A DNA stretch of 5,560 nucleotides, from assembly GCA_031260385.1 (NCBI GenBank), contig JAIRKB010000008.1:1-5560 (forward strand). The letters are read 5' to 3'. Within the stretch, counting starts at the first letter, position 1. Each line of letters opens with the position of its first letter. A program made the position numbers and the translations under genes. The notes beneath the pieces were generated by a model that ran no database searches, was not told where the DNA came from, and saw only the letters and a list, made by a program, of their open reading frames with translations. The DNA comes from Propionibacteriaceae bacterium. GTDB taxonomy: Bacteria > Actinomycetota > Actinomycetes > Propionibacteriales > Propionibacteriaceae. Positions 5,148 to 5,560 of this stretch are shown piece after piece.

Positions 5148-5560
5148 ATGGACCTAACCTTACTTCTCTACTTCGTACCGGTCGCCGGACTGATCAGCAT
5201 CATCATGGCGGTGATTATCGCCGTCCAGGTGCTGCGTCAAGGGGCTGGCGATGAGCAAATGAGGGAGATTGCCGACGCGATTCAGGAAGGGGCGATGGCC
5301 TACCTCGCTCGCCAATATCGTACGATCGCAGTCGTAGCAGCCATCCTGGCGGTGATCATCGGTTTCGCCTTGGAATGGGGGGTAGCCGTCAGCTTCATTA
5401 TCGGCGCTCTCGCCTCAACGGCGGCGGGATTCCTCGGTATGAACGTCTCGGTCCGGGCTAATGTCCGGACCGCTTTTGCTGCTCAGACCTCCCTGGCAAA
5501 AGCCCTTAATGTCGCTTTCCGCGGTGGAGCGGTGACCGGGCTAGCGGTCGTCGGGCTGTC
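5148..5560 (+). CDS. hppA: Membrane-bound ion-pumping pyrophosphatase, N-terminal part
   Basis: Membrane pyrophosphatases hydrolyse PPi and pump H+ (or Na+ in some members) across the cytoplasmic membrane. Only the first 137 residues are in the window, against a family length of roughly 650-800 aa; the gene is cut by the right edge, not broken. ATG at 5148 follows GGGAG (5138-5142) at a 5-base spacing. Residues about 5-28 form the first transmembrane helix, and further hydrophobic helices lie at about 59-76 and 79-97. Family signatures are IQEGAMAYLARQY (45-57), GFLGMNVSVRANVRT (94-108) and FRGGAVTGLAVVGL (124-137). The catalytic PPi/Mg2+ motifs and the residues that separate K+-dependent from K+-independent and H+ from Na+ pumps lie beyond the window, so the subtype is open. 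It is transcribed divergently from sqr. Confidence 0.95.
   Translation, partial: MDLTLLLYFVPVAGLISIIMAVIIAVQVLRQGAGDEQMREIADAIQEGAMAYLARQYRTIAVVAAILAVIIGFALEWGVAVSFIIGALASTAAGFLGMNVSVRANVRTAFAAQTSLAKALNVAFRGGAVTGLAVVGL

Overview
The window looks chromosomal and most likely comes from an Actinomycetota genome. The supports are moderately high GC, TTG and GTG starts, TANNNT-type -10 boxes, one gene that looks leaderless, and an OmpR-type regulator/histidine kinase pair with actinobacterial-style sequences. Genus cannot be fixed from the sequence; a propionibacterial-type lineage is only a guess.

Layout. Positions 1-200 hold a repeat cluster with four copies of a TCCCGGACGGCG-like core, two in each orientation, and no convincing gene. 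A small DUF2500-type membrane-anchored protein follows (262-573, +), probably translated from a leaderless mRNA. Next is a two-component operon on + (665-2759): an OmpR/PhoB response regulator overlapping a 475-aa membrane histidine kinase by 8 bp. It converges on a minus-strand operon (4795 down to 3154) that encodes a type III-like sulfide:quinone oxidoreductase and a 52-aa basic protein with its own good ribosome binding site. The convergent gap (2760-3153) is full of hairpins: a 13-bp perfect stem, a 33-bp tandem repeat whose units each fold into a hairpin, and several imperfect stems. Divergent from the SQR gene, the start of a membrane proton-pumping pyrophosphatase gene (hppA, 5148 onward, +) runs off the right edge.

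How it fits together. SQR would oxidise sulfide at the membrane and pass electrons to quinone. HppA would convert pyrophosphate hydrolysis into a proton or sodium gradient. They share a 352-bp divergent regulatory region but have separate promoter candidates. The SQR promoter carries an ACCCC-N4-GGGGT palindrome just downstream of its -10 box. That is the form of operator used by the CsoR/CstR repressor family, whose CstR members sense persulfides and control SQR genes in firmicutes. The hppA leader carries a possible 14-codon upstream ORF with a strong Shine-Dalgarno and a small hairpin. The most interesting points are the SQR/52-aa pair with its putative persulfide-responsive operator, the hppA leader, and the two repeat clusters.
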